A DNA stretch of 59,768 nucleotides from an uncultured SAR86 cluster bacterium (GCA_902594515.1 CACJML010000007.1:1-59768); one strand, 5' to 3'; positions 18,075 to 27,516 are shown, counted from the first letter of the stretch. Translations and numbers: made by a program. The notes: generated from the sequence alone by a model not told the origin.

Positions 18075-19112
18075 CTAGATGGCTCTTTTCAGGGCATTAT
18101 CTCCAAATTGTTCCTGCAACCAATAGCTTGCAAGATCCAACATTCGGTTTGCAAATCCAAACTCATTGTCATACCAGGCAATGATCTTGTACTGGTTATC
18201 AACTTTGTCTATAAAATTAAGATCAATGATGCTTGATGCAGTATTGCCATTAAAATCAATGCTAACTAAAGGTTTATCATTGGTTGCGAGAATACCTTTT
18301 AAGCGTGACTTAGAGGCTTTAATGATTAGCGCTTTGACCTCATCAAGACTTAACTCATTTCTAGCGCAAAAAGTAAAATCCAACATAGATACATTACTTA
18401 CGGGAACCCTAGTAGCCATCCCAGTTAGCTTTCCTTTCAGCTCTGGAATAATACAGCCAATAGCACTCGCAGCGCCTGTCTTGGTTGGAATTAATGATCG
18501 AAATGATGATCTAGCTCGATACGGATCAGAATGAAAATTATCAAGGACGTTTTGATCATTGGTTGCAGCATGCACAGTGTTAATAATCCCAGAGTAAATA
18601 TCCATATCAGCATGCAAACTATTAACAATTGGAGCCAAGCAATTAGTTGTGCAAGAGGCATTAGAAATAATTGTATCCGAAGAGGTTAAAGAGCCATGAT
18701 TAACCCCAAAGACAATCATTTTGTCAGCATCGCTGCTAGGTGCTGAAATAATTACTTTTTTTGATCCTGCAATTAAGTGCCCGGCAGCTGCTGATCGGCT
18801 TGTCATACGCCCTGTGCATTCAAAGACTAGGTCGATATCAAGCTTACCCCATGGTAATGAGGAGGCATCATTTTCGGAGAAATATTTTATTTGATGCTCA
18901 TCAATCTTAAGTGACTGATTTGTAACGCATACATCATGGTTAAATTTTCCGTGAACTGAATCGTGTTTGAAGAGGTGCGCGTGAACACTCAGGTCACCTA
19001 GGTCATTGATTGCAACAAGCTCAATGTTCGAGTTATGTTCAGAAGATTCAAGCAATGATCTGGCAATCATTTTTCCTATTCTTCCAAAACCGTTAATTGC
19101 TACTTTATACAT
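18075..19112 (-). CDS. gap: glyceraldehyde-3-phosphate dehydrogenase, type I
   Basis: Phosphorylating GAPDH of 345 residues. VAINGFGRIGKMIARS binds NAD, with INDLGD presenting the aspartate that favours NAD over NADP. SNASCTTNC contains catalytic Cys154, and AWYDNEFGFANRML closes the catalytic domain. It is the first gene of gap-zwf-edd-eda and is read divergently from pyk. The gap promoter overlaps a palindromic operator, so the whole pathway appears to be under a LacI-type repressor. Confidence 0.95.
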   Translation of the reverse strand: MYKVAINGFGRIGKMIARSLLESSEHNSNIELVAINDLGDLSVHAHLFKHDSVHGKFNHDVCVTNQSLKIDEHQIKYFSENDASSLPWGKLDIDLVFECTGRMTSRSAAAGHLIAGSKKVIISAPSSDADKMIVFGVNHGSLTSSDTIISNASCTTNCLAPIVNSLHADMDIYSGIINTVHAATNDQNVLDNFHSDPYRARSSFRSLIPTKTGAASAIGCIIPELKGKLTGMATRVPVSNVSMLDFTFCARNELSLDEVKALIIKASKSRLKGILATNDKPLVSIDFNGNTASSIIDLNFIDKVDNQYKIIAWYDNEFGFANRMLDLASYWLQEQFGDNALKRAI

Positions 19113-19130
19113 ACTATTTTTTTAGTGGAA

Positions 19131-19158
19131 TATATATTATGTTTGACAACGATGTCAA
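19131..19158 (-). promoter_or_regulatory. predicted promoter of gap-zwf-edd-eda
   Basis: On the minus strand TTGACA (complement of 19153-19158) is followed after 16 bases by TATATA (complement of 19131-19136). The -35 hexamer and spacer coincide with the palindrome at 19142-19159, so binding there would block polymerase. Confidence 0.6.
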
Positions 19159-19159
19159 A
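19142..19159. promoter_or_regulatory. LacI-type operator 1 (gap/pyk)
   Basis: TTTGACAACGATGTCAAA has perfect 7-base arms around ACGA. The same pattern recurs at 21752-21769 and 24366-24383, next to the LacI-family gene and its likely targets. The central CG is typical of LacI-family operators. Confidence 0.75.
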
Positions 19160-19164
19160 TTCTA

Positions 19165-19192
19165 TTGATACAGGATTACAAAAGAGTATGAT
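19165..19192 (+). promoter_or_regulatory. predicted promoter of pyk
   Basis: TTGATA at 19165-19170, a 16-base spacer and TATGAT at 19187-19192. The expected start site coincides with the pyk ATG at 19199, so the mRNA may be leaderless; there is no Shine-Dalgarno sequence. The operator at 19142-19159 lies just upstream of this -35. Confidence 0.5.
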
Positions 19193-19198
19193 TCGCAT

Positions 19199-20611
19199 AT
19201 GAAATTTACCAGAACAAAAATTATTAGCTCGATAGGACCAAAAACTCGAGATATATCATCAATTAAGTCCATGCATAAAGCTGGCATGAATGTTGTCAGG
19301 GTTAATATGTCACATGCAACGCATGCTGAACTCAGTGAAACTATTAAGATTGTTGCAAAGGTTAATCGTGATCAGCACGAAGAGTATGGACCGATTGGAG
19401 TTTTGCTTGATACTCAGGGACCTGAAATAAGAACAGGCGAGAGCGATCAGAATTTAGATTTAAAAGTAGGAGAAATAATTAATCTTACCGTTCGTGATAC
19501 CAAGGATGTTGAGACATCATCTATCAAAATTAATTACTCTGGACTTATTAAAAGTGTAAAGAAGGGTTCAAAGATTACGATTGATAATGGCCTCATAAAT
19601 TTTATTGTTTTAGATAAAGACCAATTTAATTTAAAGTGCCGCGTAATAGATGGAGGTAAGCTGGGAAGCAAAAGGCATGTAAACCTTCCAGGTGTCAGAG
19701 TAGATTTACCATCCATCACAAAAAAAGACAAAAAAGATATAAATTTTGCTCTAAAGCACGGTGTTGATTTTATTGCTCTTTCATTTGTTAGATCAAAGTC
19801 AGATGTAATTGCATTAAGAGAATATCTTAAAAGAAGAAATTCATCTGCCAAGATCATAGCAAAAATTGAGAATCAAGAGGGCCTTGATAATATTCATGAA
19901 ATTACTAAAGCAAGTGATATTGTCATGGTCGCAAGAGGCGATTTAGGGATTGAAACTGATTTGGCAGATTTACCTAATATCCAAAGAAGAATTATGTATT
20001 CCACAGCTAAGAATGGAAGAAGGTCAATCGTGGCAACTCATTTGCTTGAATCAATGATAGAAAATCCAACACCAACTAGAGCTGAAGTTACTGACGTTGC
20101 TAATGCTATCTATGAGGGTGCAGATGCTGTGATGCTTTCGGGTGAAACCACAATAGGTCAGCATCCAATAAAGTGTGTCGAAATGCTTAAAAGAATTGCA
20201 GAAAAAACTGAAGAATTTAGGACACTTGGATATGAAAAATTCCTACAGGAAAAATCAGATTGGCAAAATATAGCCTTAGCAGCAAGAGACTTATCCTCAA
20301 ATATTGATGCGCAAGGGATAGTTGTTATCACAAGATCAGGAGAAACTGCCAGTGTTATTTCTAATACCAAGCCATTTAGAATGCCTGTCTTCGCATTTAC
20401 AGATAATTCCAGTACTTATCATCAGTTAAGTCTTACTGGAGGGATGCAACCTACCAAGTTAAGCTCAATTAAAAATCAAGCTAATACAATTAAAAATGTA
20501 AAAACAATTCTTATAAAAAAATATAAAATGAAAAAAGGCAATAAATTTATATTGCTTGCTGGTATATTTTCAGCATCTCACTCAGACTCATTACAGATAA
20601 TAAAAATTTAG
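19199..20611 (+). CDS. pyk: pyruvate kinase
   Basis: Converts phosphoenolpyruvate and ADP to pyruvate and ATP. 470 residues, the usual bacterial length. The N-terminal RTKIISSIGPKTRD, the barrel motif AKIENQEGLDNI, MVARGDLGIE (metal and substrate loop) and VATHLLESMIENPTPTRAEVTDVAN are all conserved. The C-terminal domain is present and complete. It is divergent from gap and shares its operator region, so lower glycolysis on both strands is probably controlled together. A convergent hairpin follows. Confidence 0.96.
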   Translation: MKFTRTKIISSIGPKTRDISSIKSMHKAGMNVVRVNMSHATHAELSETIKIVAKVNRDQHEEYGPIGVLLDTQGPEIRTGESDQNLDLKVGEIINLTVRDTKDVETSSIKINYSGLIKSVKKGSKITIDNGLINFIVLDKDQFNLKCRVIDGGKLGSKRHVNLPGVRVDLPSITKKDKKDINFALKHGVDFIALSFVRSKSDVIALREYLKRRNSSAKIIAKIENQEGLDNIHEITKASDIVMVARGDLGIETDLADLPNIQRRIMYSTAKNGRRSIVATHLLESMIENPTPTRAEVTDVANAIYEGADAVMLSGETTIGQHPIKCVEMLKRIAEKTEEFRTLGYEKFLQEKSDWQNIALAARDLSSNIDAQGIVVITRSGETASVISNTKPFRMPVFAFTDNSSTYHQLSLTGGMQPTKLSSIKNQANTIKNVKTILIKKYKMKKGNKFILLAGIFSASHSDSLQIIKI

Positions 20612-20649
20612 GCCATTTAATTATCATTCATAAAATACTTGGTTTTTAT

Positions 20650-20682
20650 TTAAGATAATTAACTCAATTGAACTTATCTTAA
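20650..20682. terminator. hairpin between convergent pyk and lacI-type gene
   Basis: TTAAGATAA and TTATCTTAA form a 9-bp stem with a 15-base loop in the 80-base convergent gap. It is AT-rich and has T-rich flanks on both sides, so it may serve as a weak bidirectional terminator. Confidence 0.4.
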
Positions 20683-20691
20683 TCTTTTAGG

Positions 20692-21702
20692 TTAAATTAA
20701 TCGATGAAGTGATTCTCTGATAATAATTTCAGATTTAAACTCTTTTGAAACTGTTTTTTCTGTTAAACCATCAAATTGGGTAATTAATAGCTTTGCTGCA
20801 TGCATAGCCATTTCTTCGACCGGTTGCTTGACTGTGGACATGGATGGCCACACCTGTTGAGCAGTTGGTGAATCATCAAATCCAATGATTGAAAGCTGAT
20901 CAGGTATATCAATATTTTTCATTCGAGCAGACTTCATTATGCCTGCAGCCATTGAATCATTACTTGCAAAGATCGCAGAAGGAATATTTTTTAAACTAAA
21001 AATATTTTCACCAGCATTAAATCCTGACCCAAAGCTAAAGTCACCATCTTGGATCCAATCAAAGTTCCTTTCTATTCCATGATCATCAAGCGCATTAATA
21101 AAGCCATTAAACCTGAGACTTGAAGCAGAGTGCATATTATGACCTTTAACAAAACCAATCTGTTGATGACCATATTCAATAATTTTTGAAGTCATCTCAT
21201 AACTGGCATCATAGTCATTTGAGGAGACATAGGGTGAAGAGGCCTTTTTGGTGCTTGGAGCAATGATTGAATATTCAATATCTTCATTATCTAGGTCATC
21301 TAAAAATTCATCCATATCGCTGAGCGGAGGAGTTATGATGAGACCATCAATTTTGAAGTCATTAACAAATTCAATAATGGACGAGGATATAGACTCATCT
21401 TCATGATTACATTCTTGAAGGACAAGATTATAGCCAGTTCTTTTACATGCTTGCAGAATGCCTCCCTGAACATCGGCAAGATAGGATTTATTTGGATTAT
21501 CGTAAAGCAAAGCAATCATATATGATCTTTTTGATCTTAGGCTTTGCGCGCTTTTATTTGGCTTGAAGCCAAGCTTAGTAACTGATCTTAAAACTTTCTC
21601 CTTAGTGGATTCTGAGACATTCTCTTCATTGTTAATTACTCTCGATACTGTTTTTATTGATACTCCAGCATCTTTTGATACATCTTTGATAGTTACCGAC
21701 AT
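20692..21702 (-). CDS. LacI-family transcriptional regulator
   Basis: A 336-residue repressor. TIKDVSKDAGVSIKTVSRVINNEENVSESTKEKV is the N-terminal helix-turn-helix and hinge region of the LacI family; the rest is a periplasmic-binding-protein-like sugar domain (YMIALLYDNPNKSYLADVQGG, IIGFDDSPTAQQVWPSMSTV). The TVSRVI recognition helix is of the type that binds CG-centred palindromes. Three similar palindromes occur nearby, one at its own divergent promoter, suggesting autoregulation and control of glucose/beta-glucan use. The effector is unknown; glucose or a gluco-oligosaccharide is plausible. Confidence 0.93.
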   Translation of the reverse strand: MSVTIKDVSKDAGVSIKTVSRVINNEENVSESTKEKVLRSVTKLGFKPNKSAQSLRSKRSYMIALLYDNPNKSYLADVQGGILQACKRTGYNLVLQECNHEDESISSSIIEFVNDFKIDGLIITPPLSDMDEFLDDLDNEDIEYSIIAPSTKKASSPYVSSNDYDASYEMTSKIIEYGHQQIGFVKGHNMHSASSLRFNGFINALDDHGIERNFDWIQDGDFSFGSGFNAGENIFSLKNIPSAIFASNDSMAAGIMKSARMKNIDIPDQLSIIGFDDSPTAQQVWPSMSTVKQPVEEMAMHAAKLLITQFDGLTEKTVSKEFKSEIIIRESLHRLI

Positions 21703-21751
21703 TTTTATATAAGTTATTGTTAATAATACTATTTAATGATAGTTTAGATAC

Positions 21752-21769
21752 TTTGACAACGATATCAAT
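21752..21769. promoter_or_regulatory. LacI-type operator 2 (lacI gene/symporter)
   Basis: TTTGACAACGATATCAAT. It matches operator 1 in the left arm and centre and carries one G-to-A change plus a relaxed end in the right arm. It lies between the divergent regulator and symporter genes. Confidence 0.7.
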
Positions 21770-21799
21770 TTATTGACCTAATAAATACAAGGGGGATTT

Positions 21800-23365
21800 T
21801 TGTATTTTAATAATATAGATTTCATTATTTTAGCCATCTATTGTGTCGGAATAATCACAATTGCTCAGTATGTGGCACGCGGAACATCTGGTTCGGTTAG
21901 AACATCAGAAGACTATTTTTTAGCAGGCCGATCATTGCCATGGTGGGCAATTGGTGCATCTCTTATTGCTGCTAATATTTCAGCAGAACAAATTATTGGT
22001 ATGTCCGGCCAAGGATTTGTAGTTGGAATTGCAATAGCTACCTATGAGTTAACAGCTGCCATAGCTTTAATAGTTATGGCGAAATATTTTTTACCGTTAT
22101 TTTTAGAAAAAAAAATTTACACGATGCCTCAGTTTTTGGAGCAAAGATTTGATAAAAGGGTAAGTCTTGTTCTCTCTTTTTTTTGGTTGGCAGTTTATAT
22201 TTTTATCAATCTTACAAGCGTTTTGTGGTTAGGCTCACTAGCCATTAACTCCTTAACTGGCTTGGATCTCTTTTATGGATTGGTCTTTTTAGCTCTTCTG
22301 TCTTTAGCATACTCACTTTGGGGTGGATTAAAGGCCGTTGCGATGACTGATATTATTCAAGTTGCTTTGTTAATTTTTGGTGGGCTAGCTGTTTCTTACT
22401 TGGCACTTAATCAAATTTCTGGTGGCGAGGGTATTATTGTTGGCTTAGGGCAGGTGATGAATGAGCTTCCAGATAAGTTTGATATCATCCTATCTTCTGA
22501 TCATCCGGCTTATAAAGATCTTCCTGGAGTATGGGTTTTGATCGGTGGGCTTTGGATAGCTCATTTTGCTTACTGGGGTTTCAACCAATACATTACGCAA
22601 AGGGCACTAGGAGCCAAATCACTTCAGGAAGCGCAAAAGGGAGTTATGTTTGCTGCATTCCTTAAAATTTTAATGCCGCTAGTTGTGGTATTACCAGGCA
22701 TTTGCGCTGCCGTGATTTACCCAAGTCTAGAAAAATCTGATCAAGCTTATCCGATGATGATGTCTTTGTTACCTAACGGTTTACTTGGACTTACATTTGC
22801 AGCTCTTGTGGCAGCCATTGTCTCTTCATTGGCGTCGATGACAAACAGCATCAGCACAATATTCACCATGGATGTATACAGAAAATTTGCATCTAAAAAG
22901 CCATCAGAGGAGAAATTAGTCAACATTGGAAGAAATGTTGCGTGGATATCACTGGTCATAGCTGTGATTTCAGCGCAGCCTTTACTGGGAAGTATGGAGT
23001 CTGCTTTTCAATATATTCAAAACTTCACTGGATTTTTTACACCGGGAATTTTGGTAATATTTTTAGTGGCACTATTTTGGAAGAAGGCAACTACACTCGG
23101 AGTACTGGTTGCAGCAATAACTTCACTAGTCTTATCGTTAGCCATATTTTTGTTTTTTCCAGAATATCCGTTCATTCATAGAATGGCAGTTGTATTCTTA
23201 GTTTCAGGATTTGGTTGTTATTTAACTGCTTTGGTTCAAGGCTACCATGATCAGAAGGCCGCAATAGATCTTAAGGGTATTAACTTTAAAACTGAGACAT
23301 CTTTTAATATCAGTACCGGTTTAATAATAATCATCTTAGCAATTATATATTTTCTACTATGGTAA
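21800..23365 (+). CDS. sodium/sugar symporter (SSS family, SGLT-like)
   Basis: A 521-residue inner-membrane protein with about 14 hydrophobic segments. SEDYFLAGRSLPWWAIGASLIAANISAEQIIGMSGQGF is the family's first membrane pair, and FNQYITQRALGAKSLQEAQKG is the SGLT-type signature. The likely cargo is glucose or galactose with Na+. Start: TTG at 21800 is chosen because a strong AAGGGGGA site lies four to five bases upstream and the protein begins as relatives do. It overlaps the glucokinase gene by seven bases, so transport and phosphorylation are coupled. An operator lies 30 bases upstream. Confidence 0.9.
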   Translation: MYFNNIDFIILAIYCVGIITIAQYVARGTSGSVRTSEDYFLAGRSLPWWAIGASLIAANISAEQIIGMSGQGFVVGIAIATYELTAAIALIVMAKYFLPLFLEKKIYTMPQFLEQRFDKRVSLVLSFFWLAVYIFINLTSVLWLGSLAINSLTGLDLFYGLVFLALLSLAYSLWGGLKAVAMTDIIQVALLIFGGLAVSYLALNQISGGEGIIVGLGQVMNELPDKFDIILSSDHPAYKDLPGVWVLIGGLWIAHFAYWGFNQYITQRALGAKSLQEAQKGVMFAAFLKILMPLVVVLPGICAAVIYPSLEKSDQAYPMMMSLLPNGLLGLTFAALVAAIVSSLASMTNSISTIFTMDVYRKFASKKPSEEKLVNIGRNVAWISLVIAVISAQPLLGSMESAFQYIQNFTGFFTPGILVIFLVALFWKKATTLGVLVAAITSLVLSLAIFLFFPEYPFIHRMAVVFLVSGFGCYLTALVQGYHDQKAAIDLKGINFKTETSFNISTGLIIIILAIIYFLLW

Positions 23366-24306
23366 TTAATCCAAGTCATTCAGATGAAAGTAAGGCATTG
23401 CTGGTTGATATTGGTGGCACCAATGTCAGAACTTGTAAAGCATATCTAAATGAAAAAAAATTGCTTGAACCTGCAAAAAAAGGAACAAGCTGTTTAAAAA
23501 ACTTTGATGAATTGATTCAAGGTTTTTTAGATGATGACCCAGAGATTTCTCATTTAGTCATTTCAGTGGCTGGACCCAAGCTAAATAATTCAATTTCAAT
23601 GACAAATAGAAATTTTTTTATAGACGAAAAAGATCTTTCAAAAAAATATAATCTTGATTCAGCCTTTATTTTGAATGACTGGGAGTCAATTGGATATAGT
23701 CTGCATATTTTTAGTCAAGATGAAATTAGTTTTATTAATCAAGGCAATGCTTTTAATGATACTGCATTAATGGTTGGGCCAGGTACCGGTCTTGGTGCAG
23801 CGTTAGTAGTTGATGAATCAATAGTCCTTCCAACCGAAGTTGGCAATACCTCATCTTTTCTTCACAATATATTAAAAGAATTGGATATTAATAGCTCGGA
23901 TGAATTTAATGTAATTGAAGATTTAATTTCAGGTGGCGGGATTGAAAAACTTCACAATTATTTATCTTCAAAAACTCTAACGTCTGAAGAAATTATTAAT
24001 TTATGCAAAGATTCTAGCAGCGATGCTCGAAGGACCATTGATACCTTTTTGAATGCAATAGCAATTGTTTTATCAGAGTTTGCTTTAACTTACATGCCGG
24101 GTAATGGAATTTATTTAGCCGGTGGGTTGATGCGCTCACTCAATGAATTTATAGATATTAATTCATTTATGCAGGCATTTATAGCTTCTAGGAAGCCAAT
24201 GCATGCTGAAGTTTTAAAGGAAATTCCTTTGGGGGTAATTAATGCTGAAATGACATGCTTGCATGGAAATTTAGCTTATCTAAAACAAAAACTTGAAGGG
24301 CAATAA
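23359..24306 (+). CDS. glk: glucokinase (Glk family)
   Basis: Phosphorylates imported glucose to glucose 6-phosphate. 315 residues. LLVDIGGTNVRTC is the ATP phosphate-1 loop, LNDWESIGYSL holds the catalytic aspartate, and VGPGTGLGAALV is the adenosine region. It is Glk-type rather than ROK-type, lacking the ROK zinc motif. The usual EGGH element is degenerate (PTEVGNTSSF), keeping the glutamate but losing the histidine, so substrate range might be altered. Its start overlaps the symporter stop, giving a two-gene unit. Confidence 0.88.
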   Translation: MVINPSHSDESKALLVDIGGTNVRTCKAYLNEKKLLEPAKKGTSCLKNFDELIQGFLDDDPEISHLVISVAGPKLNNSISMTNRNFFIDEKDLSKKYNLDSAFILNDWESIGYSLHIFSQDEISFINQGNAFNDTALMVGPGTGLGAALVVDESIVLPTEVGNTSSFLHNILKELDINSSDEFNVIEDLISGGGIEKLHNYLSSKTLTSEEIINLCKDSSSDARRTIDTFLNAIAIVLSEFALTYMPGNGIYLAGGLMRSLNEFIDINSFMQAFIASRKPMHAEVLKEIPLGVINAEMTCLHGNLAYLKQKLEGQ

Positions 24307-24336
24307 TTAGTTTTTAAATATTTTAGATATTAAAAA

Positions 24337-24366
24337 TTGACAGATATTTAAAGAAAATGATATAAC
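24337..24366 (+). promoter_or_regulatory. predicted promoter of the large TonB receptor
   Basis: TTGACA at 24337-24342, an 18-base spacer and TATAAC at 24361-24366. The operator at 24366-24383 covers the expected start site, the classical repressor position. Confidence 0.65.
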
Positions 24367-24383
24367 ATGACAACATTGTCATA
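24366..24383. promoter_or_regulatory. LacI-type operator 3 (TonB receptor)
   Basis: The core TGACAACATTGTCA at 24368-24381 has perfect TGACA/TGTCA arms with ACAT in the centre instead of ACGA. It overlaps the transcription start of the receptor gene. Confidence 0.7.
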
Positions 24384-24400
24384 ATTTTAGGGGAAAAAAT

Positions 24401-27400
24401 ATGAATTTATCCAAGCTGTTTGCACTATTTGGTGCGTTTTTTATATTTACTGGCAACCTTTATGCTCAAGATTCTGATGAGAATCAAGAGGAAGTAGAAG
24501 AGGTTGTTGTTGTTGGTATCAAGAAAAGTCTTCAAGATGCCATTGACATTAAAAGAAGCAACACTGGAATTGTAGATGCGATTACTGCAGAGGACTTTGG
24601 TAAATTCCCAGACAATAACTTAGCAGAATCATTAGCGCGTGTTGTAGGTATTGGTATTGATCGAAGTAACGTTGAGGGTGAACATGTTGCAGTTCGTGGT
24701 TTTGGTCCCCAGTTCAACCTTGTTACATTAAATGGTAGACAAATGCCTACAGCACCAACCCATTGGGATGATGGTAGATCATTTAATTTTGGTGATATCT
24801 CATCACATGGTATTGCTGCTGTTGAAGTTTATAAATCTACCAACAGCTCACTGCCATCAGGGGGGATTGGCTCCACCATTAATATGGTTACCACTAAGCC
24901 TCTGGACATTGAAGGACAATTGACATCTGTTAGTTTTGATTTGCTTAGTGATGAGACAAATGATGATAATGAACTTCAACCTGAATTTAATTTTGTTCAC
25001 AGCTCAAACAAAGGCAACTGGGGCTGGTCAGTTTCAGGATCTTTTCAAGACAGAACCAATAGAGAAATCGGAACGCGTGAATCAAACTGGATGACTTTCC
25101 CTGATCAACAGGCAACTGATGGATATTTAAGGGTTACTGATGCTCAAGCAACGGTTAATAATAATACTAGAGCTGATGGAAGAACTTTCTATCAAGAGCC
25201 ATCTGCATATCAGTTTAAGGATAACGCTAGAGAGCGGATTAATATGCAATTTACTACTCAATATGAAGTAAATGATGCAATTGTTGCAACAGCAGACTAT
25301 ACAAGATCCTCTGTTGATTTTTCTTCAACCGGTCAAATGTTTGGATCATGGCTGGGTGGTTGGTCGACAGCAGGCGGTACCATCAACCATAACGGTGTTT
25401 GGACAGATGTGACTGTTGGTGTGGATGGCGATAAAAGAGGATATGATCATCAGTATATTTGGGGTGAAACAAGAAATGTAAATGAGTCTCTTGGTTTTAA
25501 TTTGGCGATCGATGCCAGTGAGAATCTAAGGTTTGAAATTGATTATCATGATTCATCTGCTGAAAGAAAAGGCACAGAATTACCAAATGAGATTGGGCTT
25601 GCTGCACCTGGTAAGGCGGTGGTTACCCATACTAACTCAAGCTCAAGCATACATCTCTTTGATTACGATGTAACTTTTGGGCCTGACGAGTACTCCATGG
25701 GGTCTGCATACGCACGTGATGCGTTTAAAACTAATGAAATGGAACAACTTCAATTTAAGGGCGAATGGTTTAACGATACTGATACTTTATCTTTTGTTAA
25801 GTCTATTGAGTTCGGTGTCTCTCACGTTGAGTCAACATTTGTAGATAACAGAGCTGAAGAGGTAATTACTCTAGGTCAAGGTGACAGCGTTCCTATTCCA
25901 GCTGCAATCATGAGCTCTAAAAACATGGACTCACTTTTTGACGGTTTCAGTTTTGATAGCTCAAAAGCAGTTGATTATTATTATGAAATCGATGGAGGTG
26001 CTTTAAGGGATCTTTTTGTAGCAGAAGTTGCTGCCCTAAATCCAGGCGCTTACGATACCATGGATACGATTGATGAAACTTTTGATTCTGCTTTCTTACA
26101 GTTCAATATGGAATTTGAAATTAACTCAAGACCGCTTAACGTTGTTCTTGGCTTAAGACACGAATCATTGGATAGAACTTCAGTAGGCCTTGAACAAAGT
26201 CCAACAGCTATTGTATGGAGTTTCAATAGCATGCTTTATGATTTTGCTCCTGGTTATGCACCTTCAGCTAAATCAGGAACTGATGAAATTTTTCTACCCA
26301 ACATAGCTGCAGCTTATGAGTTTCAAGAAGATATGGTGGTTAGAGCTTCGTTTGGTGAGTCTATGGCTTACCCAAGCTTGAATGATCTTAGATCTGCAAC
26401 AGCCTTTGGTTCAAGTGGTTATACTCAACCTACAGCAACCGGTGGTAACCCGGACATGGCTGCGCTTACTTCAGAAAACACTGATATTGCCTTTGAATGG
26501 TATTACGCAGAAGGCAGCTACTTTGCAATTAACTACTTCAAAAAAGAAATTGATAACTTCCCAACTTCAGGGCAGTCTTACGGGGGTTTCTATGGCTTAA
26601 CCAACCCAGCTTTAGGGCCAAGAGCAGAAGCTGCTAGAGCATGTGTTCAAGCATGGATAGATTCAGGCTCGCCTGTTGGTGGAAATGGAGCAGAGTGGTG
26701 GGGTCAAGGATTCTTTAATGCTCCAGTTCCTGTAGATAATTGTGTGAATGACAGATTGCGTTATGCTCAAGGTTGGATGGGACCTAATGAATTAGCAGCT
26801 GTTGTAGCAGCCAATCAAAATGCTTTTGAGCAAGGAACTATGTATGAATGGTGGGGTGAAGGTTACTGGAATCTTGAATCTGCATACGGAGCTGGCCCTC
26901 TTAGCAATGGATTTTCTTGCTACGGTGGTTTCTGGTACTGTGATCACGCAAACCTTAGAGGAAATGCTGATGATCCGGTTGCATCATTCCTAGTGACTCA
27001 ACCGCTAAACCTACAAACCGGTGAAGTGGATGGATTTGAAATCGTCCTTCAGCATCTCTTTGCAGATACTGGTTACGGTATTCAGTTCAATGCAACCATC
27101 ATCGATGGCGGCGGAGACACAGATATTGATAGGTACGCAATTGGAAGACAATTCTTATTACCGGGCCTTGGTGATTCTGGAAACTTTAGTGTTTTTTATG
27201 AAGACCAGAAGTGGACCGCAAGAATTGCTCTTAACAATAGAGGTGAAACAGTAGCAGGGTTCGGAGCCTTTGATCAGCCTTTATACGTCGAAGAAAGGAA
27301 TCAAATCGATGCCGCTATTACTTACAGACTAAATGATCAAGCAGCTGTCTTCTTAGAGTTGCAAAACCTTAACGATGAGACCACAAGATTGCATGCTCGT

Positions 27401-27472
27401 CACAAAGAAATGCTTTTCTTAGCTCAAGATCATGGACTTATTTCAAGACTTGGATTTAGATATAAGTTCTAA
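24401..27472 (+). CDS. TonB-dependent receptor, TIGR01782-like (carbohydrate type)
   Basis: A 1023-residue outer-membrane receptor: signal peptide (about 1-22), TonB-box-like EEVVVVG, then a plug with NNLAESLARVVGIGIDRSN, VAVRGFGPQFNLVTLNGRQMP and GIGSTINMVTTKPL. These are hallmarks of the Xanthomonas/Caulobacter-type oligosaccharide receptors. The barrel ends in RYKF, the terminal aromatic for BAM. It is rich in Trp and Gly near residues 740-850. It sits between the glucose transport genes and an exported GH3 enzyme, so it probably imports beta-glucan oligosaccharides. Confidence 0.94.
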   Translation: MNLSKLFALFGAFFIFTGNLYAQDSDENQEEVEEVVVVGIKKSLQDAIDIKRSNTGIVDAITAEDFGKFPDNNLAESLARVVGIGIDRSNVEGEHVAVRGFGPQFNLVTLNGRQMPTAPTHWDDGRSFNFGDISSHGIAAVEVYKSTNSSLPSGGIGSTINMVTTKPLDIEGQLTSVSFDLLSDETNDDNELQPEFNFVHSSNKGNWGWSVSGSFQDRTNREIGTRESNWMTFPDQQATDGYLRVTDAQATVNNNTRADGRTFYQEPSAYQFKDNARERINMQFTTQYEVNDAIVATADYTRSSVDFSSTGQMFGSWLGGWSTAGGTINHNGVWTDVTVGVDGDKRGYDHQYIWGETRNVNESLGFNLAIDASENLRFEIDYHDSSAERKGTELPNEIGLAAPGKAVVTHTNSSSSIHLFDYDVTFGPDEYSMGSAYARDAFKTNEMEQLQFKGEWFNDTDTLSFVKSIEFGVSHVESTFVDNRAEEVITLGQGDSVPIPAAIMSSKNMDSLFDGFSFDSSKAVDYYYEIDGGALRDLFVAEVAALNPGAYDTMDTIDETFDSAFLQFNMEFEINSRPLNVVLGLRHESLDRTSVGLEQSPTAIVWSFNSMLYDFAPGYAPSAKSGTDEIFLPNIAAAYEFQEDMVVRASFGESMAYPSLNDLRSATAFGSSGYTQPTATGGNPDMAALTSENTDIAFEWYYAEGSYFAINYFKKEIDNFPTSGQSYGGFYGLTNPALGPRAEAARACVQAWIDSGSPVGGNGAEWWGQGFFNAPVPVDNCVNDRLRYAQGWMGPNELAAVVAANQNAFEQGTMYEWWGEGYWNLESAYGAGPLSNGFSCYGGFWYCDHANLRGNADDPVASFLVTQPLNLQTGEVDGFEIVLQHLFADTGYGIQFNATIIDGGGDTDIDRYAIGRQFLLPGLGDSGNFSVFYEDQKWTARIALNNRGETVAGFGAFDQPLYVEERNQIDAAITYRLNDQAAVFLELQNLNDETTRLHARHKEMLFLAQDHGLISRLGFRYKF

Positions 27473-27490
27473 TTGGTAATTAAAATTATA

Positions 27491-27516
27491 AAAAGGGGTT
27501 TTAATACCCCTTTTTT
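27491..27516 (+). terminator. intrinsic terminator after the TonB receptor
   Basis: AAAAGGGGT and ACCCCTTTT form a 9-bp stem with a 6-base loop, ending in a T-run. It lies between the receptor and GH3 genes. Either GH3 has its own promoter or readthrough lowers its level relative to the receptor. Confidence 0.8.
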
